This document shows, one piece after another, positions 8,293 to 17,816 of a stretch of 64,000 nt of DNA (position 1 is its first letter; each line of letters begins with the position of its first letter). The stretch spans positions 181,681-245,680 of the forward strand of contig JAFUKG010000032.1 of NCBI GenBank assembly GCA_017467865.1. Reading direction: 5' to 3'. The notes beneath the pieces were generated by a model. It saw only the letters and a list, made by a program, of their open reading frames with translations, ran no database searches and had not been told where the DNA came from. The position numbers and the translations under genes were made by a program. The stretch comes from Clostridia bacterium. Lineage in GTDB: Bacteria; Bacillota; Clostridia; Oscillospirales; SIG627.

Positions 8293-11049
8293 CTATTCTC
8301 CGTCTGCCATATTCTTGCCGCAGCATTTCTTGTATTTAAGTCCGCTTCCGCAGGGGCAGGGGTCGTTTCGTCCCACCTTTTCGCTCTCGGCTTTTCTGAC
8401 GGGAGCTTTCTTCACAGGGGATGCGTCGCCGCCGTGGGATGCACCTGTAATCTTCGCAACCTTTTCACGCTTTATCTCGGTTCTCGGCTGTACAGACAGA
8501 ATTCCTCTTACGGTGTCGCATCTTATTTCCTCGGTCATTTCGTCGAACATATCCGAGCCTACTATCTTATATTCTCTTACGGGGTCACGCTGACCGTATG
8601 CCTGAAGTCTTATAGTGCTCTGAAGAGCGTCCATAGCATCTATGTGCGCCATCCACTTGCGGTCAACGGTGCGAAGCAGTATAACACGCTCTGCCTCACT
8701 CATAACCTCTTCTCCGAGAAGCTCTGTCTTCTCCGCATAAAGCTTGTCTGCACGCTCACAAAGCTCATGCGTCACCTTATCGGCGGAAAGCTCGTCGAGA
8801 GCGTCCCCCGTTTCACGGAAGTCTGCATCTGTTGTGAAGAGTCCGAAAAAAGCTCGTCTGAGCTCGTCAAGCTGCCATTGGTCGGGGGTATCCCCTCTCA
8901 TGCATTCTCTGACCTTTGACTCAATCATAGAGTGCATCATAGACTTAATCTTATCGGTCAGGTCTATTCCGTCAAGGACCTCTCCTCTTTCCTTGTAGAT
9001 AACGTTTCTCTGCTCGCTCATTACGTTATCGTACATAAGCACGTTGCGTCGGCGGGCAAAGTTCTGACCCTCAAGGCGCTTTTGTGCGTTTTCTATTGTG
9101 TTTGATAAAATTCTGGCGTCAATGGGCTGGTCGTCCTCAAGACCGAGGCGGTCAACCACACCCACTATTCTGTCTCCTCCGAAAAGGCGCATAAGGTCGT
9201 CGTCAAGAGAGAGATAGAATGCCGACGCGCCGCTGTCTCCCTGACGTCCTGCACGTCCTCGGAGCTGATTGTCAATTCGTCTTGACTCGTGGCGCTCGGT
9301 GCCGAGAATAAAGAGTCCTCCCGCTTCTCTCACCTTTTCGCGCTCGGGTGCAATTTCACGCTCAAACTCTGCAACAAGCTCGTTATAGCGTGCTCTTACC
9401 CCGATAATCTCTTCGTTATCGGTGTCTGTAACAGTATCTGCAAGAACGATAAGCTCCTCGGAATAGCCCTCCTGACGAAGCTTTGTCTTTGCAAGGTACT
9501 CGGGGTTACCGCCAAGCATTATGTCGGTGCCTCGTCCTGCCATATTGGTGGAAATGGTAACGGCGCCGTACTTTCCTGCCTGTGCGATAATCTCTGCTTC
9601 CTTTTCGTGGAATTTAGCGTTAAGAACGTTGTGGGGAATACCGCGCTTCTGAAGTATCTTTGAAAGCTCCTCGGATTTATCAATAGAGACAGTACCCACA
9701 AGGACTGGCTGACCCTTTTTGTGGCACTCTTCTATCTGGGCTACAATGGCATTTATCTTGCCGCGGCTGTTCTTGAATACCTTGTCCTCGGCATCCTTTC
9801 TTATCATGGGCTTATTGGTGGGGATGACTATAACGTCAAGGTTATATATCTCACGGAATTCACCTTCTTCTGTAAGGGCAGTACCCGTCATACCCGAAAG
9901 CTTTGTATAAAGGCGGAAGAAGTTCTGGAAGGTGATAGTAGCAAGGGTTTTCGACTCACGCTCTACCTTTACGTTTTCTTTTGCTTCTATTGCCTGATGA
10001 AGTCCGTCGGAATAGCGTCTGCCGGGCATAAGTCTGCCAGTAAAGGCATCGACAATGATTACCTGATTATCCTTTACAACGTAGTCAACGTCGCGCTTCA
10101 TGGTGCCAAGTGCCTTTATGGCTTGGTTTACGTGGTGAGCGAGGGCCGCGTTTTCGGGGTCGGCAAAGTTATCTATTCCAAACTGCTCCTCCACCTTCTT
10201 TATACCTCTTGAGGTAAGGGTGGCGTTGTTCGCCTTTTCGTCTATGATATAGTCGTAGTTGGTTTCAAGGTTTTCGTCTATCTCCTTGTCGTTTGCCTCT
10301 TTTATCTTAAAGGATTTGAGAGTCTTTGCAAAGGCGTTTACGACGCCGTAAAGCTCGGTTGACTTTTCTCCCTGACCCGAAATGATAAGAGGAGTTCTCG
10401 CTTCGTCGATAAGTATGGAGTCCACCTCGTCCACAATGGCGAAGTTATGACCTCTCTGCACTCTGTCCTCTTTATATATAACAAGATTGTCTCTCAGATA
10501 ATCGAAGCCAAATTCGTTGTTAGTGCCGTAGGTAATGTCGGCGTCATAAGCCTTATGCTTTTCCTCGGGGGACTGTCCGTGAACTACAAGTCCTACCGTA
10601 AGGCCGAGAAAGTTATATATCTTACCCATCCATTCGCTGTCACGCTTTGCAAGGTAATCGTTGACTGTGACGATGTGAACACCCTTGCCTGTGAGAGCGT
10701 TAAGGTATGCGGGAAGCGTGGCAACAAGGGTTTTACCCTCACCCGTTCTCATTTCAGCAATTCTGCCCTGATGGATAATTATACCGCCGATAAGCTGAAC
10801 TCTGTAATGGCGCTTCCCGAGAACTCTGGTGGATGCTTCTCTGACCGTGGCAAATGCCTCAGGGAGAATATCGTCGAGAGTCTCACCTTTTGCAAGTCTG
10901 TCCTTAAAAAGCTGAGTCTGTGCCTTCAGCTCCTCGTCGGTCATTCCCGAGTAGTGGTCGGAGAGTTCCTCTGTTTTATTTACAAGAGAGGTTATTCTCT
11001 TTATTTCTCTTTCGCTGTGTGTTCCGAAAAGTTTTGTAATAATTCCCAT
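8293..11049 (-). CDS. secA: Preprotein translocase ATPase SecA
   Basis: 918 residues, within the normal range. SecA is the motor that pushes unfolded secretory proteins through SecYEG. Seen in order are Walker A in [16 protein letters not shown], the DEAD-like [12 protein letters not shown], the peptide-crosslinking region, the second helicase domain with [12 protein letters not shown] and [10 protein letters not shown], and the C-terminal zinc-binding tail [14 protein letters not shown] that contacts SecB or ribosomes. The start follows AAAGGAAC. It lies 11 bp after gpsA and is co-transcribed with it. Only one secA is visible and it is the housekeeping type. Confidence 0.98.
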   Translation of the reverse strand: MGIITKLFGTHSEREIKRITSLVNKTEELSDHYSGMTDEELKAQTQLFKDRLAKGETLDDILPEAFATVREASTRVLGKRHYRVQLIGGIIIHQGRIAEMRTGEGKTLVATLPAYLNALTGKGVHIVTVNDYLAKRDSEWMGKIYNFLGLTVGLVVHGQSPEEKHKAYDADITYGTNNEFGFDYLRDNLVIYKEDRVQRGHNFAIVDEVDSILIDEARTPLIISGQGEKSTELYGVVNAFAKTLKSFKIKEANDKEIDENLETNYDYIIDEKANNATLTSRGIKKVEEQFGIDNFADPENAALAHHVNQAIKALGTMKRDVDYVVKDNQVIIVDAFTGRLMPGRRYSDGLHQAIEAKENVKVERESKTLATITFQNFFRLYTKLSGMTGTALTEEGEFREIYNLDVIVIPTNKPMIRKDAEDKVFKNSRGKINAIVAQIEECHKKGQPVLVGTVSIDKSEELSKILQKRGIPHNVLNAKFHEKEAEIIAQAGKYGAVTISTNMAGRGTDIMLGGNPEYLAKTKLRQEGYSEELIVLADTVTDTDNEEIIGVRARYNELVAEFEREIAPEREKVREAGGLFILGTERHESRRIDNQLRGRAGRQGDSGASAFYLSLDDDLMRLFGGDRIVGVVDRLGLEDDQPIDARILSNTIENAQKRLEGQNFARRRNVLMYDNVMSEQRNVIYKERGEVLDGIDLTDKIKSMMHSMIESKVRECMRGDTPDQWQLDELRRAFFGLFTTDADFRETGDALDELSADKVTHELCERADKLYAEKTELLGEEVMSEAERVILLRTVDRKWMAHIDAMDALQSTIRLQAYGQRDPVREYKIVGSDMFDEMTEEIRCDTVRGILSVQPRTEIKREKVAKITGASHGGDASPVKKAPVRKAESEKVGRNDPCPCGSGLKYKKCCGKNMADGE

Positions 11050-11060
11050 TTTTGTTCCTT

Positions 11061-12020
11061 TCAGCCGTTGAATTCGCTTTTTATATCACGTGAAAATAAA
11101 GAATTAAGTGTTTGCTGCGGGTCGGCGTTTTCAAAAAGCACCTTATACACCGCCGAGCATATGGGAAGCTCCACCGAGTATTTTTCAGAGAGCTTCATTA
11201 TTCCCCGGCAAGTAGCAACACCCTCGGCAAGTTTCTGAAATTTTTCGCCCTTTACAAGCATTTCGCCGTAAGCTCTGTTATGAGAGTGCTTTGAAAAGAC
11301 GGTGGCTTCATAGTCACCAAGATGGGCAAGCCCGTAAGCCGAAAGCCGATTTCCCCCCATAGCCTCTATAAGACGGGAAATCTCTCCTGCTCCCCTTGCC
11401 ATAAGGGCACCCTTAAGAGAGGAAATACCAAGTCCGTCGAGCATACCTGCGGCAATGCCCACAACGTTCTTGGACGCCGCACCCACTTCGGTTCCGATAA
11501 GGTCGTTTCCGTAGTAAAAGCGGATAAGTGAGCTGGATAAGACGCTGGCAAGCCCTTCCTTAAAATCTCGGTTATCCGAGTCGATGAGCATACAGTTGGG
11601 GATAGCGTTGACAAAATCCTCAACGTGTCCCGGTCCTACCCACACTGCCAACTCATAGGGCTTCTTATAGCTCTCACGAAAAACCTCACTCAGCCTTTTA
11701 CCGCTTTTCTCTTCAATTCCCTTCATGCAGAGGATGAAGCGCTTAGGAGTGTTTATCCTTTCGGACAGCTCTTCTGCAAAGGCGCGCAAATTTTGGCTGG
11801 AAATAGATATAACGATAGTATCGTTTTCAATAGCACGGTTAAGGTCGGTGGTAACGATAGTCCTCTCACCAAGTGTAACCGTGCCGTTGGTACGAGTCTC
11901 CTTAAAGGCGCAGATACCCTCGGAGCCTTCTCTTCCCCAAAGGACAGTTTCGTCCATCAGCGAAAGATACCACGCAATAAAGCTTCCCCATCTTCCCGCG
12001 CCAAGTACTGATATTTTCAT
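11061..12020 (-). CDS. gpsA: NAD(P)H-dependent glycerol-3-phosphate dehydrogenase
   Basis: 319 residues, slightly short of the usual 330-340. It supplies sn-glycerol 3-phosphate for phospholipids by reducing dihydroxyacetone phosphate. The Rossmann motif is GAGRWGS near the N-terminus, followed by the conserved [12 protein letters not shown] segment and a C-terminal helical domain with [13 protein letters not shown], where the Lys is catalytic in the family, and the RGAGEISRL segment. The loops between these motifs are shorter than in typical GpsA proteins, and [10 protein letters not shown] replaces the usual SGPS(F/H)A(E/Q)E, so it belongs to a divergent clostridial subgroup. It sits 2 bp after the UPF0340 gene and 11 bp before secA. 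Confidence 0.88.
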   Translation of the reverse strand: MKISVLGAGRWGSFIAWYLSLMDETVLWGREGSEGICAFKETRTNGTVTLGERTIVTTDLNRAIENDTIVISISSQNLRAFAEELSERINTPKRFILCMKGIEEKSGKRLSEVFRESYKKPYELAVWVGPGHVEDFVNAIPNCMLIDSDNRDFKEGLASVLSSSLIRFYYGNDLIGTEVGAASKNVVGIAAGMLDGLGISSLKGALMARGAGEISRLIEAMGGNRLSAYGLAHLGDYEATVFSKHSHNRAYGEMLVKGEKFQKLAEGVATCRGIMKLSEKYSVELPICSAVYKVLFENADPQQTLNSLFSRDIKSEFNG

Positions 12021-12022
12021 TT

Positions 12023-12574
12023 TTACCTCAATTCATCAACGTAAAGAGCTCTCTCGCCACCTACAAATCTGGGGCGTGTTCTTGCAACGGTAAGCCTTGC
12101 ACCGCCAATCATACTGACGCTTGTTCTCACGGGTACAGCAACGGGTCTGAGCTGCATACCGATAAGCACCGAGCCGATATCCATACCTGCCGCCGCCTGA
12201 ACTTTTTCTACCGCAACAGGCTCCTCTAAAGTATCCCAAAGGGACATCGCAAATGCACCGCCTGCGTGAAGCTGTGGCTTCACGTTGACTCTTTCAAGTC
12301 CCCAAAGACGGACAGCTCTCTTTTCTATAATTACCGAGCGGTTAAGGTGCTCACAGCATTGAGCCGCCATATAAAGCCCCTTTTCCTTTATCATGGGATA
12401 AAGAGTGTCTACAAGGGCACGTCCTACCTCAAGGCTTGAATAGGTGCCCACCTTTTTGCCAAGCACCTCGCTTGACGAGCAGCCTATAACAACTATATCG
12501 TCCTTTTCAAGGCTTGCAGCCTCAAAAAGCTCTTCTAAAGCAATTTTTGCCTCTTTTTTTATCTGTTCAATCAC
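12023..12574 (-). CDS. UPF0340/TIGR01440 family protein (YwlG-like)
   Basis: 183 residues from the GTG at 12574, which has AGAAGG seven nucleotides upstream; an ATG at 12592 in the same frame has no ribosome binding site. The features of this family are present: IGCSSSEVLG near the N-terminus, the AAQCCEHLNRS segment, and a glycine-rich C-terminal GGARLTVARTRPRFVGG. The family is widespread in Firmicutes and lacks an assigned function; its Cys and His residues suggest an enzyme or metal site. It is the first gene of the minus-strand operon that includes gpsA and secA. Confidence 0.88.
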   Translation of the reverse strand: MIEQIKKEAKIALEELFEAASLEKDDIVVIGCSSSEVLGKKVGTYSSLEVGRALVDTLYPMIKEKGLYMAAQCCEHLNRSVIIEKRAVRLWGLERVNVKPQLHAGGAFAMSLWDTLEEPVAVEKVQAAAGMDIGSVLIGMQLRPVAVPVRTSVSMIGGARLTVARTRPRFVGGERALYVDELR

Positions 12575-12606
12575 TTGAATGCCTTCTTTCAAAAATAGTT
12601 ATATAC

Positions 12607-12635
12607 ATTATAATATATTTTTGCTCTATTTACAA
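12607..12635 (-). promoter_or_regulatory. Promoter of the UPF0340-gpsA-secA-asnB operon
   Basis: On the minus strand, -35 TTGTAA, 17-bp spacer, -10 TATAAT. Its position gives a leader of about 25 nt to the GTG at 12574 and supports that start. Confidence 0.65.
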
Positions 12636-12661
12636 GTACATTGTGTGAACTTTTTAACAGT

Positions 12662-12690
12662 TTGACAAGAAAAAGAAGTTATGTTAAAAT
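12662..12690 (+). promoter_or_regulatory. Sigma-A promoter of the nitroreductase gene
   Basis: Perfect TTGACA, 17-bp spacer, TAAAAT; ATG 25 bp downstream with AAAGGAGA before it. Confidence 0.85.
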
Positions 12691-12715
12691 ACTAAAAAAG
12701 CAAAGGAGAATATTT

Positions 12716-13228
12716 ATGGATATTTTATCACTTCTTCAAAACCGTTATTCGGTAAGAGATTTTAAAGATACACCCGTGGAAAAAGAAAAGCTTGACAAAA
12801 TCCTTGAAGCCGCCCGCGTTGCCCCCACAGCAAAGAATATGCAGCCTCAGAGGATCTTTGTCATTGAAACAAAGGAGTCTCTTGAGAAAATAAGAGAAAT
12901 CACCCCCAGCGCATACAACGCTCCCACAGTTCTTATGATCTGCGCCGACACCGACGTAGCATGGACGAGAAACAACGACGGCTGGTGTGCAGCTCCTATC
13001 GACTCATCTATCGTCACCTGCCATATGATGCTCGAAGCCGAAAGTCTAGGTTTGAACTCCGTATGGGTATGCGCTTTCAACAAGGAAAAAGTGAAAAATG
13101 CCTTTAATTTGCCCGATAATATTGTCCCCTACTCACTTCTACCCGTCGGATATAAAAGTGATGAATGTGAGCCCAATCCCCGTCACTTTGAAAGACAGTC
13201 TATCGACGACTTTGTAAAGAGGATCTAA
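12716..13228 (+). CDS. Nitroreductase family protein
   Basis: 170 residues from ATG 12716, which is preceded by AAAGGAGA; a longer frame opening at 12641 would start before the promoter. Nitroreductases are FMN-dependent NAD(P)H oxidoreductases. The sequence shows the family's N-terminal NRYSVRDFKDTPVE with the FMN-contacting RxSVR, the AARVAPTAKNMQPQRIFVI segment, and the C-terminal LLPVGYKSDE segment. The length is that of the short subfamily. Physiological substrate unknown. It is monocistronic and divergent from the secA operon. Confidence 0.92.
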   Translation: MDILSLLQNRYSVRDFKDTPVEKEKLDKILEAARVAPTAKNMQPQRIFVIETKESLEKIREITPSAYNAPTVLMICADTDVAWTRNNDGWCAAPIDSSIVTCHMMLEAESLGLNSVWVCAFNKEKVKNAFNLPDNIVPYSLLPVGYKSDECEPNPRHFERQSIDDFVKRI

Positions 13229-13245
13229 AAAGCCAAGGGCTTTTT
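13227..13245 (+). terminator. Terminator of the nitroreductase gene
   Basis: AAAAGCC / GGCTTTT stem with an AAG loop and five T, directly at the stop codon. Confidence 0.75.
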
Positions 13246-13246
13246 A

Positions 13247-13314
13247 GAATGCAGAATGATGAGTTATGAATGATGAATTAAGGTAAATTATAATCAATTG
13301 TGAATTCTGCATTA
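13247..13314. repeat. Short intergenic array, TGCAGAATGATGA-linker type
   Basis: Begins GAATGCAGAATGATGAGTTATGAATGATGA-like (direct repeats of AATGATGA) and ends with the opposite orientation AATTCTGCATT. Same family as 21956-22098. Confidence 0.6.
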
Positions 13315-13343
13315 AAAAAGAGTCTCATCGAGACTCTTTTTTT
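13314..13343. terminator. Bidirectional terminator between converging genes
   Basis: Stem GAGTCTC / GAGACTC flanked by A and T runs on both sides. On the minus strand the stem encodes the last codons of the oxidoreductase (Glu-Ser-Arg-stop), so the terminator overlaps the coding end. Confidence 0.85.
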
Positions 13344-14341
13344 CTTGCGTTTTCATATATATCACAAATAAGCTTATGTGTTTCAAGAGCGCTGTCAAAG
13401 GTCACTCTCATGGGTGTGCCCGAGGTCAGATGGTCGTAAAAATCAAAAATCTGTTTTATATGGCTTGCACCCCAATATTCCTTAACGTCACCGTAGTCAA
13501 AGCTGTCTTCTCCCGCATCCGAGGACACAGCTTTGCCGTCGTTAAAGTAGATTGTGGCTTTATCCGATAGCATCTGCACCCGTCCCTTTTCGCAATGCAA
13601 TTCAAGAAAGACGGGGGAATTGTCGGAATAGCAATTGATGGCATGGAAGTTTGCAAGAACCCCGTTTTCAAATTCAATAATGCCCTCGGCGCTGTCCTCT
13701 ACCTCAATATTGCATCTTCCTCTTTTGGCTATGGTGGAGTCCACTCTCACAACCTTAGAGTCTACAAAATGATGCATAAGGTCAATGGTATGTATTGCTT
13801 GATTTATAATTACTCCGCCGCCGCTCTCGGCAATATTTCCACGCCAAGGAGCCTCGTTATAGTAGCTTTGATTACGAAACCAAGTGACAGAGCACCGAGC
13901 TCCGAGGATTTTGCCCAAAGCTCCTTCACGTAACGTCTTTTCTATAAAAAGGGTACCCGTGTTGTAACGGTTTTGCATAACTGCCGAAAGGGTAACGCCG
14001 TTCACCTCTGCGCATTTTTCCATAAGGAGTGCATCCTCAAGATTTGTGGCAATAGGCTTTTCCACAAGAACGCTCACTCCTCTTTCCATGCACCAAAGAG
14101 ATACAGGAGCGTGAAGAAAGTGAGGTAAGCATATATGTACACAGTCAGGCTTTTCCTTTTCCACCATCTCTTTATAGTCAGTGTAAGCTCGGGCAGAAAA
14201 TTCCTCGGCGCACCTTTCAGCTCTCTCTTTTATTACGTCAGCTACCGCAACAAGCTCTGCTTTTGCACACGCATTTATGCTGACAAGATGAACTCTTGAA
14301 ATAGTACCGCAGCCTATCAGGGCAACTCTCTTCTTCGACAT
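13325..14341 (-). CDS. Gfo/Idh/MocA family oxidoreductase
   Basis: 338 residues from ATG 14341, which has AAAAAGGAG nine nucleotides upstream; an in-frame ATG at 14368 lacks such a site. These are NAD(P)-dependent sugar or cyclitol dehydrogenases. Visible are the Rossmann motif GCGTISRVH, the VEKPIATN segment that holds the conserved EKP lysine, and the C-terminal domain with GGGVIINQAIHTIDLMHHF, whose His is the usual catalytic residue. Substrate cannot be read from sequence. It has its own promoter and ends inside a bidirectional terminator. Confidence 0.92.
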   Translation of the reverse strand: MSKKRVALIGCGTISRVHLVSINACAKAELVAVADVIKERAERCAEEFSARAYTDYKEMVEKEKPDCVHICLPHFLHAPVSLWCMERGVSVLVEKPIATNLEDALLMEKCAEVNGVTLSAVMQNRYNTGTLFIEKTLREGALGKILGARCSVTWFRNQSYYNEAPWRGNIAESGGGVIINQAIHTIDLMHHFVDSKVVRVDSTIAKRGRCNIEVEDSAEGIIEFENGVLANFHAINCYSDNSPVFLELHCEKGRVQMLSDKATIYFNDGKAVSSDAGEDSFDYGDVKEYWGASHIKQIFDFYDHLTSGTPMRVTFDSALETHKLICDIYENARKKESR

Positions 14342-14372
14342 AAAACTTACTCCTTTTTCATTCTTCAAAACT

Positions 14373-14400
14373 ATTATACTTAAAATGCCGAAAAAATCAA
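14373..14400 (-). promoter_or_regulatory. Promoter of the Gfo/Idh/MocA gene
   Basis: Minus strand: -35 TTGATT, 16-bp spacer, -10 TATAAT, about 30 bp upstream of the start codon. Confidence 0.6.
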
Positions 14401-14533
14401 CTGATTTCTTATGTTTTTTAAATAAATTTAAGAAAGCTTTTATGTTAAAGTTTTACGAATTCGCAATTTATTCGTCTTACCACTACCATTTTTGTCCTTT
14501 GTGTGTTATGATAAATATAAGAGGTGATTAATA

Positions 14534-15064
14534 ATGCAACCGAAAATTAAATTACTTAAGGTTCTTGATATTCTTCGCGCTACCGACGAGACTCATCCCA
14601 TAACTGCCGTTGGTGTATGTAAGCTTCTTGAAGCAGAGGGTATTTCTGCAGAGAGAAAATCCGTTTGCCGTGACATCAACACTCTCATTGAATACGGCTA
14701 TAAAATAACCCTTTGCCACGATAACAAAAAGGGATATTATATGGAAGATGGCAAGGCTTCTCCTCCCCCCGCCCCCGTCACACTCGACCTTGTTCATATC
14801 AGTATCGAATATAAAAAAGAGGACGCCGAGGACGTTTACGCCATTCTCGGCAAGGGTAAAGAGAGCGAGGATGGTGACTACGTTACCGCAGAATTAGGAG
14901 TGCCCTCCAGCCTGCTCTTCCCTGCCCTTTTCACTTTGGGCACAGAGGTAAAGCTTCTTGAGCCCACCGAGCTTAAAGAAGAGTTTGAAAAGAAGCTTGA
15001 CGAGCTTTCCGAGTTTTACAAGAAGAGACGCTCAAACGGACGAATGGAAGTCTGGCTTTTATAA
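14534..15064 (+). CDS. YafY-like HTH transcriptional regulator with a reduced effector domain
   Basis: 176 residues. The N-terminal winged helix-turn-helix (about 5-70) has the pattern LKVLDILRATDETHPITAVGVCKLL..ERKSVCRDINTLIEYGY typical of HTH_11/DeoR-like regulators, in which the RDINTL segment is the recognition helix. A complete WYL domain is not visible: the remaining 95 residues include a TAELGVPSSLLFPALFTLG segment that recalls the C-terminal part of WYL proteins. The ligand and targets are unknown. No neighbour on the same strand points to a regulon. Confidence 0.82.
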   Translation: MQPKIKLLKVLDILRATDETHPITAVGVCKLLEAEGISAERKSVCRDINTLIEYGYKITLCHDNKKGYYMEDGKASPPPAPVTLDLVHISIEYKKEDAEDVYAILGKGKESEDGDYVTAELGVPSSLLFPALFTLGTEVKLLEPTELKEEFEKKLDELSEFYKKRRSNGRMEVWLL

Positions 15065-15167
15065 ATTAACGGATTTGACCTATAAACTTCCCCTCAACTT
15101 TTGTTGATTTTACCTATTACATATTTTTTTAAAATATGGTAAAATATAGATAGTAGGAGGGAATAAT

Positions 15168-15677
15168 ATGTGGAAATTATCTGATACGGTTGTTTACGGC
15201 TCTGCCGGTGTATGTAAAATCGAGGATATAAGAGAAGAGCTTTTTGCAGATGAAAAAAGGACATATTTCATCTTAAAACCACTTTTCGATGACAAAACGA
15301 CTATTCACGTACCTTCTTTCAACGAAAAGCTTATGTCTAAAATAAAACCCGTTCTGAAAAAGGCGGAGGCGCTTTCGCTGATAAAGAGTATTCCCGCCAT
15401 CGAGCCCCTTTGGATAGACGGTGACAAGCTGAGACAGGAAAAGTACAAGGAAGTTCTCGACTCGGGAGACAGGACGCTTTTAGTATCTGTAATAAAGGCG
15501 CTTTACGAAAGAAGATTGCAGCTCACCGAAAAGGGCAAGAAGATGAGAGCGTCCGACGAATATGCCTTTAAGGATGCCGAACAGCTTTTTGAAAATGAAT
15601 GTGCCCATATATTCGCTCTGCCGAGAGAGGAAGTACGCGGGTTTATAATATCGAATATGGAAAATGCAGAAGCGTAA
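15168..15677 (+). CDS. CarD/CdnL family transcription regulator
   Basis: 169 residues. The first 60 match the RNA-polymerase-interacting Tudor-like domain of CarD/CdnL and TRCF: VVYGSAGVCKIEDIRE, then a long strand-turn and YFILKPL..TIHVP. The rest is helical, with the LRQEKYKEVLDSGDRTLLVSVIKALYERR segment typical of clostridial CarD-like proteins. These proteins bind RNA polymerase beta at promoters and affect open-complex stability. It is monocistronic; the last codons (Ala-Glu-Ala-stop) form the 5' arm of its own terminator. Confidence 0.9.
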   Translation: MWKLSDTVVYGSAGVCKIEDIREELFADEKRTYFILKPLFDDKTTIHVPSFNEKLMSKIKPVLKKAEALSLIKSIPAIEPLWIDGDKLRQEKYKEVLDSGDRTLLVSVIKALYERRLQLTEKGKKMRASDEYAFKDAEQLFENECAHIFALPREEVRGFIISNMENAEA

Positions 15678-15693
15678 AGCTTCTGCATTTTTG
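15663..15693 (+). terminator. Terminator overlapping the end of the CarD-like gene
   Basis: ATGCAGAAGC / GCTTCTGCAT stem followed by five T. The stop codon TAA lies in the loop. Confidence 0.85.
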
Positions 15694-15695
15694 TC

Positions 15696-15724
15696 TTGAC
15701 AAAAGAGCTTTATTGTGAGATAAT
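15696..15724 (+). promoter_or_regulatory. Sigma-A promoter of the PIG-L deacetylase gene
   Basis: TTGACA, 17-bp spacer, GATAAT; 40 bp upstream of the ATG at 15765, which is preceded by TTGGAGG. Confidence 0.8.
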
Positions 15725-15764
15725 CGTAGTGTTAAGTTAAAATTTACTAATTTGGAGGTTTTTT

Positions 15765-16469
15765 ATGAGAGTTTTAGCTATTACAGCGCATCCCGACGAT
15801 ATGGAATTTATGTGTGCAGGCACACTTCTCAAGTGCAAGGCAAGAGGCGACGAGGTTTTTGTCTGCACTATCAATAACGGTAACATGGGTCATATGGTTA
15901 TAATGCCCGATGAGCTCAGAGATATCCGCCGTGCAGAAGCACAGAAGTCTTGCGATATGGCAGGCTTTACATATCTTCCTGCAGATATAGGCGACCTTTG
16001 TTCCTACTATCAGAGCAAGGAGCAGAAGGATATCCTTGTTGACATAATCCGTCAGGCAGACCCCGACCTTCTCATCATTCCCGACCCCGAGGACTATATG
16101 TGCGACCACGTTGCAGCATCTAAGCTCGCTTTCGATGCAGCATTCATGGCAACCTGCCCTCATTACTTCACAAAGTATCCTGCAACAGATAAGATTACTC
16201 CTATCTATTATATGGCAACAGCCGCAGGTATCAACTTTAACCCCACCGAGTATGTTGACATCACAGAATTTTATGAAAAGAAGCTTCAAATGCTTCACTG
16301 CCACGAGTCTCAGGAAATATGGCTCAGAGACCACGACGGCGTTGATTATACTAAGGAGTGCAGAATTCTCTCCGAGTACTATGGACTTCAGTGCCACAAG
16401 GATTATGCAGAAGCTTTCCGTCCCTGCCTTGTATCTCACAGAATTGTAACCGAAAGAATGCTCCCCTAA
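15765..16469 (+). CDS. PIG-L/LmbE family deacetylase
   Basis: 234 residues, the usual length. These are Zn2+-dependent N-deacetylases acting on GlcNAc-containing substrates. The first metal motif is AHPDDMEF (residues 8-15), with the family's TC..NNGNMGH region next, and the second metal His is in DHVAASKLAFDAA around residue 111. Members in anaerobes act on N-acetylglucosamine conjugates or glycan breakdown products; the substrate here is unknown. It is monocistronic behind a strong promoter. Confidence 0.92.
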   Translation: MRVLAITAHPDDMEFMCAGTLLKCKARGDEVFVCTINNGNMGHMVIMPDELRDIRRAEAQKSCDMAGFTYLPADIGDLCSYYQSKEQKDILVDIIRQADPDLLIIPDPEDYMCDHVAASKLAFDAAFMATCPHYFTKYPATDKITPIYYMATAAGINFNPTEYVDITEFYEKKLQMLHCHESQEIWLRDHDGVDYTKECRILSEYYGLQCHKDYAEAFRPCLVSHRIVTERMLP

Positions 16470-16492
16470 AATTTAAAAACACGTTTTCAGAC

Positions 16493-16560
16493 AGTGAATA
16501 GGTAAAAGTGAAGAGGTAATAGGTAAGGACAATTTCTCTGAAGCGAAATTCATACTTATA
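16493..16560. repeat. Intergenic repeat remnant with GTGAATAGGTAA-like linkers
   Basis: Direct repeats such as GTGAATAGGTAA, GTGAAGAGGTAA and TAGGTAAGG precede a hairpin AATTTC..GAAATT. The layout (linkers, then palindrome) recalls the other arrays but the linker differs, so it may be a fourth or degraded type. Confidence 0.4.
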
Positions 16561-16619
16561 TTGTTGCTTCTCATTTGAACTTTGGTGCGTTAAGCACAAC
16601 CGAAAGGAATGATTTAATT

Positions 16620-16850
16620 ATGAAAAAAGTTAATATTAAATTCAGCACTATTGCACAGATTCAGAACTTCGTAAACGATATGAGCCGTTTTATGTCGGAT
16701 ATTGACCTGACAAGCGGTAAATACGTAGTTAACGCAAAGTCTGTTATCGGTGTATTCAGTCTTGACCTTGCACACCCCATCGGACTTACTGCCGAGGGTG
16801 AGGACGAGGACCAAGTAATTGAAGCAGTTAAGGACATGATTGTTGAATAA
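16620..16850 (+). CDS. HPr-like protein without an obvious phospho-histidine
   Basis: 76 residues from ATG 16620, which follows GAAAGGAATG; a frame opening at 16575 adds 15 residues without a ribosome binding site. The C-terminal half (KYVVNAKSVIGVFSLDLAHPIGLTAEGEDEDQVIEAVKDMI) is typical of HPr: the regulatory Ser region as AKSVIGVFSL. The N-terminal region where HPr has the catalytic His15 reads FSTIAQIQNFVNDMSRF with no His, so it should not act as a PTS phosphocarrier. Such proteins are common in Clostridia. A regulatory role through the Ser site is possible but unproven. Confidence 0.85.
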   Translation: MKKVNIKFSTIAQIQNFVNDMSRFMSDIDLTSGKYVVNAKSVIGVFSLDLAHPIGLTAEGEDEDQVIEAVKDMIVE

Positions 16851-16865
16851 TTTCTTTTAAAAGGA

Positions 16866-16898
16866 CAGCCCGCGGAGAATTCCGCGGGCTCTTTTTTT
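16866..16898 (+). terminator. Terminator of the HPr-like gene
   Basis: Strong GC stem AGCCCGCGGA / TCCGCGGGCT and a run of seven T. Confidence 0.95.
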
Positions 16899-16968
16899 GC
16901 AAATTCAACAATTTACAGTTTTTGCATAATATGTAATGACCGAATTATTTAATAGGAGGAAAAATCAA

Positions 16969-17772
16969 ATGACTCAAAATTGCTCTTCAACAAACGGTAA
17001 CTCTCTTTGCAACGACGACGTTTGCTGCATTGATACTAACAGAATATATGATACGAGTCGGGCGCAGGACTGCATTGAAGGTCTTCGTGTAATACTTACC
17101 CCCGACGGAATGGCGAAGCTTGAAAACTGCAGAACCCCCCGTGCCAAAGAGGTGCGTGTAATATGGGCTCAGATAAGTGCAGACGAACTGCCCTTTAACT
17201 GCGGTTACTTTCAGGTTACCATACGCTATTATTTTTACGTACTGCTCACCTGTTGCGTGAACGGTGTAAGCGAGGATATAGAAGGCCTTGCCATCAGCGA
17301 GAAAACGGTCGTTCTCTACGGCGGTGAGGGAAACGTCAGCGTGTTCAAGTCTGACACCAACTCCGATCCCTGCTTCACTCCAACACTCACAGGTGCTATC
17401 CCCTCGTCAAACGCTCCCAAGGTTGTAGTAGAGGTGGCAACCCCTATACCTCTTGCTGTTAATATTATAGAAAACTGCAACGGCATTCCCACCCCTCCCG
17501 AATATGACAATATCCCCGAACAGATAGTTAACCTCTTTGAGGGCGGGCTTGTTACAGGCTGTACCAATATTGCAGTGTGTCTCACCCTTGGCATCTTTGC
17601 ACTTATCAGAATTGAACGCCCCTCACAGCTTATCATCCCTGCCTGCGACTACTGTATCCCCGATGCAGACAAGTCCCCCGTGTCGGTTACAGATCCCTGC
17701 TCAATGTTCTGCTCTACTCCCTTCCCTATCGAGGAATTCTACCCCAGCACCTGCGCTCAGAACAGAAACTGA
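16969..17772 (+). CDS. Cysteine-rich protein of unknown function, clostridial type
   Basis: 267 residues from ATG 16969, with TAGGAGG eight to nine nucleotides upstream. It has 20 or so cysteines, many in pairs (VCCIDTNRIYDTSRAQDC near the N-terminus, then LTCC, and CDYCIPD / CSMFCSTPF near the C-terminus). There is no signal peptide or membrane helix. I recall similar proteins with a CIDTxRIYDSCRDKDC motif in spore-forming Clostridia, where they are listed as hypothetical; a spore-coat or disulfide-linked structural role would fit the composition but is inference. Monocistronic with its own terminator. Confidence 0.8.
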   Translation: MTQNCSSTNGNSLCNDDVCCIDTNRIYDTSRAQDCIEGLRVILTPDGMAKLENCRTPRAKEVRVIWAQISADELPFNCGYFQVTIRYYFYVLLTCCVNGVSEDIEGLAISEKTVVLYGGEGNVSVFKSDTNSDPCFTPTLTGAIPSSNAPKVVVEVATPIPLAVNIIENCNGIPTPPEYDNIPEQIVNLFEGGLVTGCTNIAVCLTLGIFALIRIERPSQLIIPACDYCIPDADKSPVSVTDPCSMFCSTPFPIEEFYPSTCAQNRN

Positions 17773-17781
17773 ACCACAAAC

Positions 17782-17813
17782 AAAAAAAGAACATCTCACG
17801 ATGTTCTTTTTTG
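17782..17813. terminator. Bidirectional terminator between the Cys-rich gene and tRNA-Val
   Basis: AAAAAAGAACATC / GATGTTCTTTTTT stem with a TCAC loop; serves the plus-strand gene and the minus-strand tRNA. Confidence 0.9.
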
Positions 17814-17816
17814 CTT

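Noticed and set aside
16620-16850. HPr phosphocarrier of the PTS
   Set aside because: No histidine in the active-site region; no PTS genes nearby.
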